A stretch of 64,000 nt of DNA from Pseudocercospora fijiensis CIRAD86 (GCF_000340215.1 NW_006921533.1:5733424-5797423); one strand, 5' to 3'; shown: positions 12,293-23,839, numbered from the stretch's first letter. Made by a program: numbers and translations. The notes: generated by a model from the sequence alone, not told the origin.

Positions 12293-12637
12293 ATGCGGTC
12301 TATACTTACCTTCGCAACTTCTATTATCGCTCTCGTTCCCACCGTTTCGGCAACGCTTAACGGAGGTCGATGTGCTTGCGATCACATTAGGAGTTGCCAG
12401 ACTTCCGGGGCTTCCGCATGTATACAGATTGCGAATGATGGTCCAAACTGTGTCGACAAGACTTCACTCTGCGATAGCGCGTGCCCTGCCAATTCATTCA
12501 AGTACAAGAAGCATGAGTGAGTACGCGGATTTTTGAGTTGTCGATTACTTTTTAACGCGTAATATAATAATAGCTCGGTGGACGATCAATGTATTTGCAG
12601 CCAATTCAATAGCGCCGACTTGGGAGGCTGCGACTAG
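12293..12637 (+). CDS. Small secreted cysteine-rich protein, effector-like (two exons)
   Basis: Exon 1 is 12293-12516, intron 12517-12600 (donor GTGAGT, acceptor TTTGCAG, 84 nt), exon 2 12601-12637. The spliced product is 86 residues. Residues 1-20 form a signal peptide (MRSILTFATSIIALVPTVSA) with likely cleavage after VSA. The mature part of about 66 residues has eight cysteines: two close together (RCACD), then SC, AC, NC, LC, AC, and the last (GGCD) encoded in exon 2. Without the intron the frame ends at 75 residues with seven cysteines; splicing gives an even number, which is the main reason for the intron call. Secretion with probably four disulfides is inferred. The position at the edge of a RIP-affected transposon island is typical of fungal effector genes. 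No family was recognised; role in a host is not shown. Confidence 0.75.
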
Positions 12638-14797
12638 TATGCCGAAGTGCGCATATGTGGTACGCAGCTAAAAGGCTCAAATCGGGTGAGATGCGAAGTG
12701 TCGTATAAGAGGAGAATTTGGGAGATGTATGGGATGACTTCGATCTACAACGTGTAGTAGATAGTAAAAGATACTTGTTGCTGGAGCTTTCAAATAATAA
12801 GACTGATCTTTCGACATTTTCAGCACTTCGCAATGCGGCTCTCTTTTGCGGTGAAAATGGCACCAATGCCGTGCCTACCACTTGTAGCTTGGCGCTTAGG
12901 GACTTCTCCGTGAGTCCATGTTGGGTGAGTAGTGGTTTCTGCTTCCATTCGTCGGAATCGGAGCTGCAGCTTTCGCACTGCTCGTAGAATAGAAACAGCC
13001 AACCTAGGCACGGAAGACGGAACCGAAGAACTGGCCTACGTCGCTTAGACCAACCTGTAAAGTCTTGCTGGCGCAACTGGCAGTAGCCATGAAGCAGCGT
13101 CTTACACGGACATCCTAGTGTCAGACGCGGGACGCAGGCGACCAGTACAGCACCGCACAAAGTACTTGTTGTCTTTGCCGGTTCGCCGAGCTGGATGTTG
13201 TGATAATTTCAATTTCCAATAATCCAGAGTGGCGTCGTCGCGAAAGCAGTGCTCATTTCGAGATACAAAGGTACGACAGGACCAAGAAAGAGAGCAGGAC
13301 GTCGCAAAAGGAATGCTCAACATGGGACTGTGTGCAAGTGCAACATCATTTGTTGTGGTGGTTCTTCCGTTGTAGCCAAAATAGAAACTCGAAAGTGTGG
13401 AGGGAGGCTCGGAATAGGCAGGTGGGAGGTGTTGAGAAATTACTGCTTACGTACCACATCCTTCAAACTCGCATCGGCTTGATGAGGTTCCTTCGAGTTG
13501 AGACAAGTCACAACGGAGGCGAGTCATCTGGCCAAGCCAAGCCGCGGAGAGGAGTAGTTTGGTCGCGGGTGGTTGGCTGGACGCGTGACACGAGCTTGGC
13601 TACGCGTGTGTATAGACTCGCGATGCTGTTGTCGCCTCGCAGCTGCTGTACAGCAAGAATTATTATTATTATTTCATGGTTGTTGTTGCTTGTCCGGCCG
13701 TTGACGCGTTGCAGGCCATGTCAGGTGCTTGGTGACGGCGCGACCGTGAGTCCGTAAGGGCGTGATCGATCGTTTTCGCGCACCGCCGCCGCCGCCGCCG
13801 TTGTGTGAAAGTCGCTCGCACCTCTCAAGCCACCGCCGTCGCTGTTACCGGACCGCTGCTTCCTGCCACACCTGCGACGCCTGACTATCGGCTGTCGATT
13901 GTCATGGAGGCGGTCGGCCTTGGCTATACCGGTATGATATGCATTGGTGGAACACCGCGCCGTGGAAGCTTGACCGCCCGCTCTCTGCTGGGTTGTTCGA
14001 GAATCAAAGTGCGCCGCGCCGCGCAGCTGTGGTGGCCGGTGAGGCGAGACGAGGCGAGGCGAGGCGAGGCGCCCTCGACTCGCACACCTGTGACCTGTCT
14101 GGCTTTGGTGCGAAGTGTGGTTAGGGCCCCTTTTCGAAACATCGTCGCGGCTAACGATTGGAGGCCCAGTCATCATCAGGCAGACGTGGAGCCGGCAGGA
14201 GATTGGCCTCGTATTGTGGTGGATCTGCGCTGCGCTTCGCACCCGAACAGCACATCGACGCCATCGAGAAGTGGTGCTCAGCACACATCGCATACGATAA
14301 AATGATGGCACACGCAGGAGCTTGGCATCTATTCTATTCCAGGGCACAGATGAAGCGTCGGCACTCGCTCGCCGACGCCAAGACAAGGATCAACTTTCCA
14401 CATCACCCAACTCCAAGTGCCCTTCCCACACTTCCCACACCCACACCATCTTGACGCCTCGCAACGGAGCGGCTCACGAGTCACCTGAATGCGCGTGGGT
14501 CGGACTCCACACGCCAGCACCAATATCGACAAGGCTACACGTCGGCGTAATGACGGTCCTGGAATCTCCATTGGAGCGCCGTTGATGATGCCAATGAAGC
14601 GCCTCAATGCACTGCGGCTGTGCGGCTGCAGGTACACACCGATGCGCAGCCAATCCTCAACGCCATGCAGCCAACTGACGCCGATCATCTCATTTCAAAC
14701 ACTGCTCTCATCCCTGAGCGCTGCCGTGCCGTGCACGTGTGTGCTGAGCTAGCGCAGGAACAGCACAACAAAAGCCATGTGCCTCCCGCCGGCCTCC
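12638..14797. other. Long stretch without a supportable gene; simple repeats
   Basis: Several open frames overlap here on both strands, but none has a recognisable domain, convincing start context or splice structure. Visible low-complexity sequence includes an (ATT)n run at about 13659-13674, a (GCC)n run at about 13785-13800 and a (GAGGC)n run at about 14041-14070. The sequence is not RIP-like, since CA and TG are common. It may hold long promoters or a gene I cannot recognise. Confidence 0.5.
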
Positions 14798-14803
14798 TAT
14801 AAA
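14798..14803 (+). promoter_or_regulatory. TATA box of the repeat-containing secreted protein gene
   Basis: TATAAA lies 129 bp before the ATG at 14927, followed by a pyrimidine-rich tract (cctcccctccccttcactc) and a leader ending in accaacaac just before the start. Confidence 0.6.
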
Positions 14804-14926
14804 CCTCCCCTCCCCTTCACTCACACAGTCCTTGATCGTTGTCCCTCGTTCATCAACGCCCTGCGAACTGTATCTGTAATCCAACTGCCGACATTCTTTT
14901 CAAGAACCCAATCTACAACCAACAAC

Positions 14927-15062
14927 ATGCGCTCCCAGATCTTCGCTCTCGGCCTGGCCGGCGTTGCCGCTGCTGCCTACGCCCCCCCAGCCTACGGCGA
15001 TGAGTCGTCTGCTCCAGCTGCCCAAAGCTACGGCGAGGAGACCTCTGCCCCAGCTGCGCCAG
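14927..15062 (+). CDS. Secreted Ala/Pro-rich repeat protein, 5' part only (runs into assembly gap)
   Basis: The ATG at 14927 follows a good fungal leader and opens with a signal peptide (MRSQIFALGLAGVAAAAYA). The mature part starts with a repeat: YGDESSAPAA, then YGEETSAPAA, before the sequence becomes N at 15063. An upstream in-frame ATG at 14777 exists but lies before the TATA box, so 14927 is preferred. The repeat unit (Tyr-Gly, acidic pair, Ser/Thr-Ser-Ala-Pro-Ala-Ala) suggests a cell-wall or secreted structural protein with a tandem repeat region, and the gap probably results from that repeat. The 3' end is unknown; sequence after the gap does not obviously continue the repeat. Confidence 0.7.
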
Positions 15063-15483
15063 NNNNNNNNNNNNNNNNNNNNNNNNNNNNNNNNNNNNNN
15101 NNNNNNNNNNNNNNNNNNNNNNNNNNNNNNNNNNNNNNNNNNNNNNNNNNNNNNNNNNNNNNNNNNNNNNNNNNNNNNNNNNNNNNNNNNNNNNNNNNNN
15201 NNNNNNNNNNNNNNNNNNNNNNNNNNNNNNNNNNNNNNNNNNNNNNNNNNNNNNNNNNNNNNNNNNNNNNNNNNNNNNNNNNNNNNNNNNNNNNNNNNNN
15301 NNNNNNNNNNNNNNNNNNNNNNNNNNNNNNNNNNNNNNNNNNNNNNNNNNNNNNNNNNNNNNNNNNNNNNNNNNNNNNNNNNNNNNNNNNNNNNNNNNNN
15401 NNNNNNNNNNNNNNNNNNNNNNNNNNNNNNNNNNNNNNNNNNNNNNNNNNNNNNNNNNNNNNNNNNNNNNNNNNNNNNNNNNN
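15063..15483. other. Assembly gap (421 N)
   Basis: All bases are N. The gap begins inside a coding tandem repeat, so collapse of repeats is the likely cause. Its true length is unknown. Confidence 0.99.
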
Positions 15484-16067
15484 TCTTGAAATTTACACCA
15501 ATCTAACGACAATTGCAACAAGAGTGTACAGTAACACAGAGCTGCGCAAACTTACCAGGAAAGCTATGACGGTCGAGATGGCACACGAACGATAGATCAC
15601 GCAACGATGGCATTGCATCTTTTATCTTTCTTTTTCTTTTTCGGAGCAAGAAGGGCGGTGGAGCTGGGTAGCTAACTGGGTAGTCCTGCGAAATGGTGTA
15701 CCTACTGGTCAGCTTCCTGATCGGGAGTCACAAAGCACATCGTCATTAATTGTAATGGTTCGCTTGTACATATTGAGATACCCTTTTCTTTCTTTTGAAC
15801 CATTCTCGACCGTCATAATCATCTTGAATCATGTTTTCTTCATTACCTTATTACAGACACATTGTGATGGGAGCCTAGGATGATGTCGTCCTTCGTCTGC
15901 CAGGATTCAAACCTTGTCATCCTTGTCGACGAAGTGTAAAAAGTATGACTTGCAGACACTCCCCTACCATGAACTGCGTGCGCCATCTCGTATTATTAAC
16001 CAACTAACCCTGCTCACTCCCTACCCTTTCTCGAAAACAAAAAAAAATCAAAACCAAGCCGACTCCT
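15484..16067. other. No supportable gene; possible 3' UTR of the gapped gene
   Basis: AT-rich, with T-rich runs near 15620-15640 and 15785-15800. The first 110 bases have an open frame from the gap, but it does not resemble the Ala/Pro repeat protein. Nothing else is recognised. Confidence 0.4.
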
Positions 16068-16205
16068 ATGCCTGCTTCTCCTCCCACCAGTATCGAGAAA
16101 AAGTCCCGTGAAGCTCCTCCACGCACTCACCTACTACCTATTCCAATCACGCCTGACCAGCTCTTCGGAAATCTCGATTATGAAGAGAAGTTGCATCTCA
16201 CGTAA
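16068..16205 (+). CDS. Possible very small gene (45 codons, perhaps with an intron at its end)
   Basis: The ATG at 16068 follows an A-rich leader (caaaaccaagccgactcct). The product starts MPASPPTSIEKKSREAPP and ends YEEKLHLT at a TAA. The stop overlaps a possible donor (GTAAAC) with an acceptor-like CAAAAG about 33 nt later, which is short for a fungal intron. Hydrophilic, no signal peptide, no recognised domain. It could equally be chance. Confidence 0.2.
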   Translation: MPASPPTSIEKKSREAPPRTHLLPIPITPDQLFGNLDYEEKLHLT

Positions 16206-16644
16206 ACTGAACCTACATGACTTACTTGCTCAAAAGGATGACATCATCACACAATGGCCGTCAAAATTCTCGATAGAGAGATAGATGTTCGTGAGACCGG
16301 TCGTGTAGACGATTCAACACTCTACATTCTCATCATGGGGACTTTTAGAGGCTGGGGATTCATGGAATCGTGAAAAGTTGGACAGTTTTGCTGTTCCATT
16401 CATTCATGCACGTCTTTCTTTACCTCTACTTAATGCTTTGGGATAGCTAGCCAGCTGGAACATGACCGTCCCATCGTAAATGCTAGCTAGAATTAACGCC
16501 ATCTCTGCCTGTGCGCTCCCGGTGGGTGTGGAGTCTTTGGGAATTCATCAAGCTTGGCGCAAAGAACTTATTTCTCAGCATAGCTGGCAATCTAGGACGT
16601 GTCTTCTTGGCGGCATCGTGACATTTGTATCCCCAGGAAGGTTT
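16206..16644. other. Intergenic, nothing recognised
   Basis: Ordinary composition with no supportable gene. Contains the region downstream of the minus-strand aspartyl-tRNA synthetase. Confidence 0.5.
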
Positions 16645-18378
16645 TCATGGCATAAGCCGGCCTGGGTCGCGTGGGAACAAGCTCGCTAATCGCACGTTTG
16701 GCAGTCCCAACCACAGCATGACAATTCGCTCCAAACCAATACCACCACCAGCATGAGGCGGGCAACCATATCTGAAAGCGTTAACGTAGTCGCGAAGACC
16801 GTCGCTCTTAGGGTCGACAGGGGTCAGGTGCTCCTTCATGCGCTGTTCGAGGTACGGCGCGGAGTGAATACGCTGAGCACCAGACATGATCTCTTGACCT
16901 CTCATGAAGAAATCGTAGGAGTTCGAGTAGCCTGCATTTGGCTCTTTAGGATCGTATTTGGCTTGTGTCTCCGCGGAAGGCATGGTGTAGAATGGTCGAA
17001 TGGCGAGAGGGTATTGGTCGAGAACGTAGAAGTCAGAGCCGTACTTCTCGAGTACGAGAGCACCAAGCTTCTTCTCTTGTGGAGTGCTGAGATCGTCGAA
17101 GTCGCCAACTTCCTCGCCCGCAGCACGGAGCATGGCAATACCCTCTGAGAAGTGTAGGCGCGGAACCTTGCCAGCCGCGGGGAGCTTGAAGTCCTCGACT
17201 TGGTAGACAGTGCGGACGTAGTCGGATTCCTTCTTATACCTCGTGCGCAGGCCGTCGAAGATGAACAGCATCAGCTCTTCGATGAGAGACACGACTTCAT
17301 GGTAATCCTCCTCGAAGGCCATTTCCAGATCGAGACCAGTGAACTCAGTCAAGTGGCGAGCAGTGTTGCTGTTCTCAGCACGGAAGATGGGACCAATCTC
17401 CATGACTCGCTCGAATCGGGACGCAATCATCATTTGCTTGTACAGCTGCGGTGACTGGGCGAGATACGCCTTGTCATTAAAGTATTTCACTTCGAACACA
17501 GATGAACCACCCTCTGATGCGGCTCCAAGCATGCGAGGAGTGTTGATTCCAATGAAGCCGCGTTCTTCCAAAAACTCCGTGAAGAGTCTCTGCACACCAT
17601 GCTTGATCTTGAAGATGGAGTGGTTGAGGTTGGCCTTGAGATCTATGGTGCGGTTGTTGAGACGAGTGTTGAGGGAGACAATCGGCTTGCCATCCTCGCG
17701 CACAGCGTTCTCCTCACCCTCTGCCGGGATGCGGCCCTCAGCATCGGCGACCTGTAGAGGAAGCTGCGTGTCGGCCTTGCAGAGAATGTACAGCTTGTTG
17801 ACATGCACTTCAAGGTTCTGGATTGTCGTGCTCTTGACTGGCTCTTTGGGCTTGTTGAGAAGACCGTGTACAATGACCTCGCTCTCGGTTGGTATACTGC
17901 CGGCGAACTTGACCATTTGGCGGGACAGAGTGTCGCTGGCTGCCACAACGGCCTGGATGGTGGCCGATTGCTGGCTGAAGACGAGGAAAGACAGCTTGGC
18001 ACTCTGATTTCGCGCATTTTCCACTGTCGCTCTGAACACTACCTGCGGGCCCTTCTCGCCTTCTGCCCACTGCTCAGCAGGTGCATCATCTCTGTATTTC
18101 TGTGCAAGCGCCTCGAGTTTCTCGTGCTTGACGCCTGTCGATGTGCGCACCAGTGGCAGCTCGCCGTAGTCTCCCTTGCTCACATCATTTGCCTCGTCGG
18201 CCTTCTTCTTCGCCTCTTGCTCAGCCTTTATGCGTGCAGCCTTTTCCGCCTTTTCCTTCTCTTTCTGCATCTTCTTCAATGCACTCTTCGATGGCCCTTT
18301 CTCGCCTTCAGCGCCCCCTGCTGCGGGCTCTGCATTTTCTTTTGGGCGCTCTGGCATCTCCTTCGCTTCGTCGGCCAT
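16645..18378 (-). CDS. DPS1: Aspartyl-tRNA synthetase, cytosolic (class IIb)
   Basis: Intronless frame, 577 residues from the chosen start (ATG 18378-18376, MADEAKEM). An in-frame ATG 18 codons upstream is possible but its extension is not family-like. It charges tRNA-Asp with aspartate in the cytosol. Order: a Lys-rich helical N-terminal extension (residues 30-62), typical of eukaryotic cytosolic AspRS; an anticodon-binding OB fold at about 112-200 (VVFRATVENARNQSAKLSF); motif 1 around 268-282 (ERGFIGINTPRM); motif 2 around 328-352 (GPIFRAENSNTARHLTEF); motif 3 at the C terminus (GGGIGLERIVMLWLGLPNVR), ending FPRDPGRLMP. Length and motifs are complete. The yeast name is given by family resemblance. 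Confidence 0.95.
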   Translation of the reverse strand: MADEAKEMPERPKENAEPAAGGAEGEKGPSKSALKKMQKEKEKAEKAARIKAEQEAKKKADEANDVSKGDYGELPLVRTSTGVKHEKLEALAQKYRDDAPAEQWAEGEKGPQVVFRATVENARNQSAKLSFLVFSQQSATIQAVVAASDTLSRQMVKFAGSIPTESEVIVHGLLNKPKEPVKSTTIQNLEVHVNKLYILCKADTQLPLQVADAEGRIPAEGEENAVREDGKPIVSLNTRLNNRTIDLKANLNHSIFKIKHGVQRLFTEFLEERGFIGINTPRMLGAASEGGSSVFEVKYFNDKAYLAQSPQLYKQMMIASRFERVMEIGPIFRAENSNTARHLTEFTGLDLEMAFEEDYHEVVSLIEELMLFIFDGLRTRYKKESDYVRTVYQVEDFKLPAAGKVPRLHFSEGIAMLRAAGEEVGDFDDLSTPQEKKLGALVLEKYGSDFYVLDQYPLAIRPFYTMPSAETQAKYDPKEPNAGYSNSYDFFMRGQEIMSGAQRIHSAPYLEQRMKEHLTPVDPKSDGLRDYVNAFRYGCPPHAGGGIGLERIVMLWLGLPNVRLASLFPRDPGRLMP

Positions 18379-18667
18379 GATTGCAGCTACACACGGCAGA
18401 GTCAAGCCAATGCGGTGATGGCGTGGATTCAAATAATTTGTTGGCGGGACAGCTATGATTCACTTCAGGCACTTCAGTTTTTGGAGGGGCATTGACTCAG
18501 TGGAAGGTGGCCCGACTTGGCTTCGCGGTGATGAGCGAACAACATCTCGGAGTCAACAATCGCATTTCTTGCAGCCTTATACGGACGCCGAATGAGCAGG
18601 CAAATATCGAACACGCGTAACAGACTGACACGTAGTCATACCAGGAGACCTGTGACGATGCCCCCCC
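18379..18667. other. Promoter region of aspartyl-tRNA synthetase, up to the copia insertion
   Basis: No gene. Ends in a run of seven C (18661-18667), which borders the copia element. The copia insertion sits about 290 bp upstream of the AspRS start, so the native upstream region is cut at that point. Confidence 0.6.
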
Positions 18668-18784
18668 ACTTGATGTAACTGATGTATTCAGAAGAGGGCT
18701 AATCTACAGGAAGCCCAAAGATGAAGTGCGCAGTTTCAGCCTCAGGCATTATGCACGTGATACCACACACTACACACTTCAAGT
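18668..18784 (-). repeat. Copia 3' LTR (117 bp)
   Basis: Begins ACTTGATG and ends TTCAAGT on the plus strand, giving perfect 6-bp inverted termini (ACTTGA/TCAAGT). It differs from the copy at 23840 at three positions, all C/T differences. Contains a CACGTG E-box-like palindrome (atgcacgtgata). Confidence 0.9.
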
Positions 18785-18899
18785 CACCCCCTTATCGCGT
18801 GCATACAGCCAAACAAACAAACTAGCGAAGCAAACAAAGGGGTATTAGGTATAGAAACAACTAGACTACTTTTAGGCTATTATAACAGAGCAATTAAAC

Positions 18900-21800
18900 A
18901 AACATAAGCAATCTATTTAGTACTTAGTAGCAGGCTAAGCGGCGCTCTTAATAGCAGCTTTACAATCTACTAAGTTCAACTGTTTAACGAAGCGAGCGTA
19001 CTTAAGCTTATTAAGCGGCTTAGTAAAGCCATTAGTAATCTAATCGTAAGTGCTAATCTAGGTAACAGTTATAGTACCGTTAGCGATCTTCTTATAGATA
19101 TAGTGCACTCGAGCATCTATATATTTAGTGCGGCTATTAACACTCGTCGACTAAGTAATAGCAATAGCGGACTAATTGTCCTCGTATAGCGTAATAGGCT
19201 TAATAGTGCCCTTATAACTAATCTCTTATAGCAACCGAGCTAAAGTAACGGCTTCCTTAGCGCTAGTTATTAACTAAATATACTTAGCCTCTATAGACGA
19301 TAGAGTAACTAAGGTCTAGCGGCCCGACTTGTATAGCAATAGTCTACTAGCGAGTATAAAGTAGAAACCTCCTATAGAGCGACGAGTAACCGGATTATCT
19401 GCCTAGGAAGCGTTATAATATCTAGCAAAGTTGAGCTTATCGCTCTATACGCCTCGGAAACACAGACTACGGCTTAGAGTGCTAACTAGGTACTTAATAA
19501 GCTAAAGAAGTGCAGCATAGTGTTCCTTAGTCGGGTTAGAAATGTATCGTAATAATAGGCCTATAGTATAGCAAGCATTAGGTCGTATAATTATAGCTAG
19601 CTATAGCGCTTTACTAACACCTTCCTAATACTAAGTCTTAAAGGCAGCGCTAGCAGTATAGCCCTTAGGAGCACGCTAAATCGATGTCTTAACGTATCGA
19701 GGTGCTATTAGTGTAGCCGGTGCTATACGGCCCTATATGCTATACTTCTTACTAAGTCGGTTTAGATAGGCGTCCTGTACTATATAGATAGTACGGTCCT
19801 TGCGGTTGCGAATAATACGCATACCGAGATAATAGTAAAGATTACTAAGTTCCCGCATATTAAAGCGATCCTTTAGCAACTAAGCTACTGCTTAGATAGC
19901 GGCTATTAAATAAGCAATAATAATTATATTATCTACGTAGATGACGATAACTAAGCTACTAATAGTGTGTTTGAACACACACATATCGCTTATAATAGGG
20001 ATGAAGTTTAGGCTCTTTAGAAACTTCCGGAGCTCTTTATACTATAGCATTAGTAACTGCTTTAGACTATAAAGTGCTTTTAGTAGTAGACATACTATGC
20101 CCTTGCCTCTACTACGGTCTTTAAAGCCGTGTAGCTACTTAACGTAGATCTTATGCTTGTTACTAATAAGTGCGTTTAAGAAGGTAGTTAGGATGTTATA
20201 TTATTAAGCCTCTAGGTTATAGTAAGCAATTATAGCAAATAGGACACGCAGTGTGCTTAGCTTAGCTACTGCAGCATAGGTCTCGTTATAGTCCTGTCCT
20301 TTAACCTAAGTAAAGCTACGGACAACCTAACGAGCCTTAAACCGGCTAATATTGCTATTAGCGTCGCGCTTAATAGTAAACACCTATCGGCTACGAACAA
20401 CCTTGCGACCTTCTAGCACCTCTAACCGAGATATATGCACCTATATATAGTTGTCGATTAGTAACTTGTATTTAGCCTTATAGGCCTCCTTCTATTATAG
20501 CTAGTGTTATGATTCCTTAGCGGCCTTAAAGCTCTTTAGAATTAGAATAGTATCCTTAGGCTTATTAGGCTGTTTAGCAATATAGTAGGAAGCTATAAAG
20601 CCCTTTATATAGGCTATCGGTATATTAGCTATTATACGTCGAGTCGACCGCTTAATACTACAATTAGCTAGATAGCTACGTAACAGGTTACGAGCTAACT
20701 TGTTACTACGGGTTGTACGGGTAGAACGAGCGCCTATCGTATTAGGTCGCTCAAACTCTAGTAACTAGCTAGGCTTACCCTTCTTCGCATTTAGATTAAA
20801 GGGCAGAGCTTAATCTTCCTTAGCTAATTAGAAGCTATCTTTATTACTCGAAGCTAGTAGTTAAACGTCTAGAAGGTCGTCCTCGATTAGCAACGGATTA
20901 GCGACCTTATCGGCTATTTCCTATATAGGTCCTTATATAGGCTATTCTTCTTGCTAAGCTAGAAGCCGCTAGACTATACTAGTAGCCTCGGCAGGCGACG
21001 GAGCCTCGTTACTTATAGAATTAAACAGAGCCGGTATAATAGACTCGAGTGTAACAAACTCGTTCTTAGCTAGGTCGTTAGGATTAGCATATAGGTTTAT
21101 GCCCTCTAGAAGCGACAACTTGTCGTCCCCTAACTTAATAAACTGGATATCCTTCGAGGCAACAACCTTGTATTCGTTAGATAAGTAGATTATGTATTTG
21201 CTAGAGTCTACTAAGTCCTTCGCATAACTAACTAGCTTGCCAAGCTTTCTACGAGCGTCAAACTTCTTGCTACGAGCTATACTATAGTCGTAGACAATAG
21301 CAGTATAGCTATAGGCTCGAAGGTGTTAAAGGCGTAGCTACTTCCGAGACTAATTAAGCTCCTTAGCTACAATAGTGTATAGGCTTCCTCTATTAGCGGT
21401 TAGCGTAATATTAAGGACCTATATAGCGGAGGCAATAGCATATAGCTATAGAGACTTTAGAAGGTTGGCCTATAGCATTATCTTTCTCGCAGTCGTATAT
21501 ACGATATAATTGCTAACCTTAGTAAGGCTATTCTAAGTTAAAGAATAAGGAGCTATAACCTGTACAATACCCTAATTACGAGCCTAGCTTAATAGCTAAT
21601 TTCCGCCGTACTTACCCCCTCTATCGAGGCAGTAGATTGGGATAGAATAGCTAGTCTGTATACGGATATATATACGATAGTCCTTAATTGCTACCGTAGC
21701 CCCTAACTTTAGCGAGCTAGTATATTCGTGTCGATAGGCTAATTTTGCGCATATAAACAACGTAAAGTAGCGTTCTTGCAGTAGACTAGGGTTAGTAATA

Positions 21801-23500
21801 GTAACTACATCTATATAGACAATATAGTAAATAGTAGACAGTCGCACTCGTAGTAGTCGGTTGTATTCCTTATATAACATTACTATACGACAAGCGATAT
21901 AGTTTCGGAAGTCGGTCTTGTTTCCAGTAATAACAATCTGACCCTTAGCTTCTATTCGTAACAGCTTGCGGTAATAGATATAGCTATATCGTAGATGCTA
22001 CTCTTCTATCGTACCTATTAGCACCCCCTTCTTTAATAGAAGCGCAACAACTTAGCTATCCGGTCTAGAGGTTAGTATATACAGATAGGGGAGACTATTC
22101 TTTCGGTATATTTAAGCAACAGTAACCTTAGAGCCGTTAACAATAGTAAACAGTACTCGCTTATCATTCCGATAGAAACAGCCCTTATCGGCAAGCTTCT
22201 TAGTAGACAGAAGGTTAGCTGCTAGACCTAGAATATATAGTATATTAGACAGCTTTATACTGCTTACACTACGCTTATTAACAACCTCAGTCCAAGCTAT
22301 ACCAACTATCGTAGCGTACTTCGTGTTGCTACCAAACCGGACAGGAATATAACAGCCTTTATATTTAATAAGCAATAAAGGGTCGTTAACTATATATATG
22401 CTAGTACCTAAGTCGACAACCTAATTAGTAGTACGAGTGCTAGCAGTAAGAGCTGTAGAAACCTAGTCGCTAATAGTAACTATAGTGTTTATAGTAAAGG
22501 CGTAACTATAGCTTAGGTCTAATAACACCCCCGGGGTAGCATTAGCCGCATATAGCCCCTAGGCACTATTCTAACTAGATAGCGGCTATTGCTGTTATTG
22601 CTACGCAGTTAGTCTACGCTGCTGCTGTTGCTGCTTCTTAGCCTTCTGCTTCTCGCGACGAAGACGGTCTTCTTCCTTTAGGTAAGGGTATTTAGTATAG
22701 TACCGATCGGATAGGTAAGCGCCTTAGTAGTGTAAGCACTTCTCGCGATTCTAACTATTCTAGCTGTTTCTACTACGACTACGACTATTGTTGCTATTTC
22801 CGCGGCTACTACGGCCGCTATAGTTCGAGTTACCTCGACCGTTGCTATTACTATTACTACCTTGCTGTTGTTAGCGCTAGAGACCGAAGAAACTATTGTA
22901 TTAGGCCTAGTTTAGTTAAGCCACATTCTTATTAAGCAACGCGCTAATAATGTTATTAAGGGTGTTGTTATTAATAGTATACTCTAAGGCGCGCATTTAC
23001 TTACGGCGCATCTATACGAAAGCCTCGTAGAATAGAGAGATCTATATAATAAACATATAGACAGCCTAATACTAGCTAATAGCTAATTTAGTGTCCTTTA
23101 AGGCACTAAGCTTCTTCTTATACTTATTGCAGAACTTCTTAATATCCTTACTATTATACCGAAGGGTAATATATTCCTAGTAGAGCATAAATTTAGTAGA
23201 CCTACCTTTACTAGTATATTTCTTCTTAAGGAAGTCCTATACTTCCTAGGATATAGACAGACTAAGCAGTAATTGTTAAATATTACTAACACAATTAGCA
23301 AAGATCTAGGTACGTACTGTTTGATCTTTAGAGTCCTATTTATCTTAGCGGTCTTTAAACTCTTTAGAAGTCTTACTAGATGCCTTAGCAAGGGGTCGCT
23401 AGCGGATGCCTTATATATAGCGCTAAACCGATATATCTTTAAGGGCGCCTTTAGCGGCATATAACTATAATAGGTAGTTCTCTTTATTCTTTAGCTTAGG
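18900..23500 (-). pseudogene. Copia Gag-Pol, RIP-inactivated
   Basis: Minus-strand reading with TAG/TAA as Gln/Trp. Gag begins near 23,500 and carries an Asn/Ser/Arg/Gln-rich tail and a zinc knuckle near 22,740 (KCLHYQG then LSDRYYTKY; the Cys codons partly became Tyr). The protease site near 22,420 reads VVDLGTSIYIV (family DSG, Ser now Leu). Integrase spans about 21,600-22,020, including YIDVVTITNP and YCLDRGGKYGGN. Reverse transcriptase has YVDDIIIIAYL near 19,940 and YYYLGMRIIRNRKDR. RNase H near 19,000-19,300 reads SIEAKYIQL, LYEDNQSAIAI and FTKPLNKLKYARF. Domain order (integrase before RT) identifies Ty1/copia. Many stops make it dead. Confidence 0.88.
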
Positions 23501-23823
23501 AATATTGCTTATATAAGCGCTAGAGGTTGTAGGGGGAGCTATTACGGACAGCGACGGCGATATAGAAACTATAGACTTTATTTTAAGGGGCGGCCGATAG
23601 GCGCGCCTACGTTCTAGTATAGCGGACAGCTAATACTAGTATAGCGGATAGCTAACACTAATAATAACCGACTCGAGTCGGACTAGCACCTGCTAGAATA
23701 CTCGAGGGTAGCGGTAAGAGTAGCGGCGACAATATCGGTATCGGCGTAATTATTGCTAACGGGCGCTAGCTACGTAGCAGTCGGATTAACTATTAGAAAA
23801 ACGTATAGAATGCGTTAGAAACG

Positions 23824-23839
23824 CAGGGGGCTTATAACT
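23824..23839 (-). other. Copia primer-binding site, half-tRNA-iMet type
   Basis: Next to the 5' LTR the minus strand reads AGTTATAAGCCCCC. Undoing one RIP change gives GTTATGAGCCC, complementary to the anticodon arm of initiator tRNA-Met (GGGCTCATAAC). Drosophila copia and some fungal elements prime from such a tRNA half rather than from the 3' end. The match is by memory of the tRNA arm, not computed. Confidence 0.6.

Noticed and set aside
12606..13160. 184-codon minus-strand open frame overlapping exon 2 of the small secreted gene
   Set aside because: No domain, unlikely composition, and antisense to a better-supported exon.
13200..13757. 185-codon plus-strand open frame
   Set aside because: Arg/Trp-rich chance-like composition, no start context, no recognised domain.
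13721..14386. 221-codon minus-strand open frame in a GC-rich stretch
   Set aside because: Arg-rich low-complexity product typical of chance frames in GC-rich sequence; overlapping frames on both strands are similar.
15880..15940. Sequence resembling a tRNA T arm (ggattcaaacc)
   Set aside because: T stem has a mismatch and no acceptor, D or anticodon arms can be formed around it.
18668..18784. The 117-bp duplicated segments considered as a duplicated regulatory element
   Set aside because: They exactly bound a copia element with PBS and PPT next to them, so they are LTRs.
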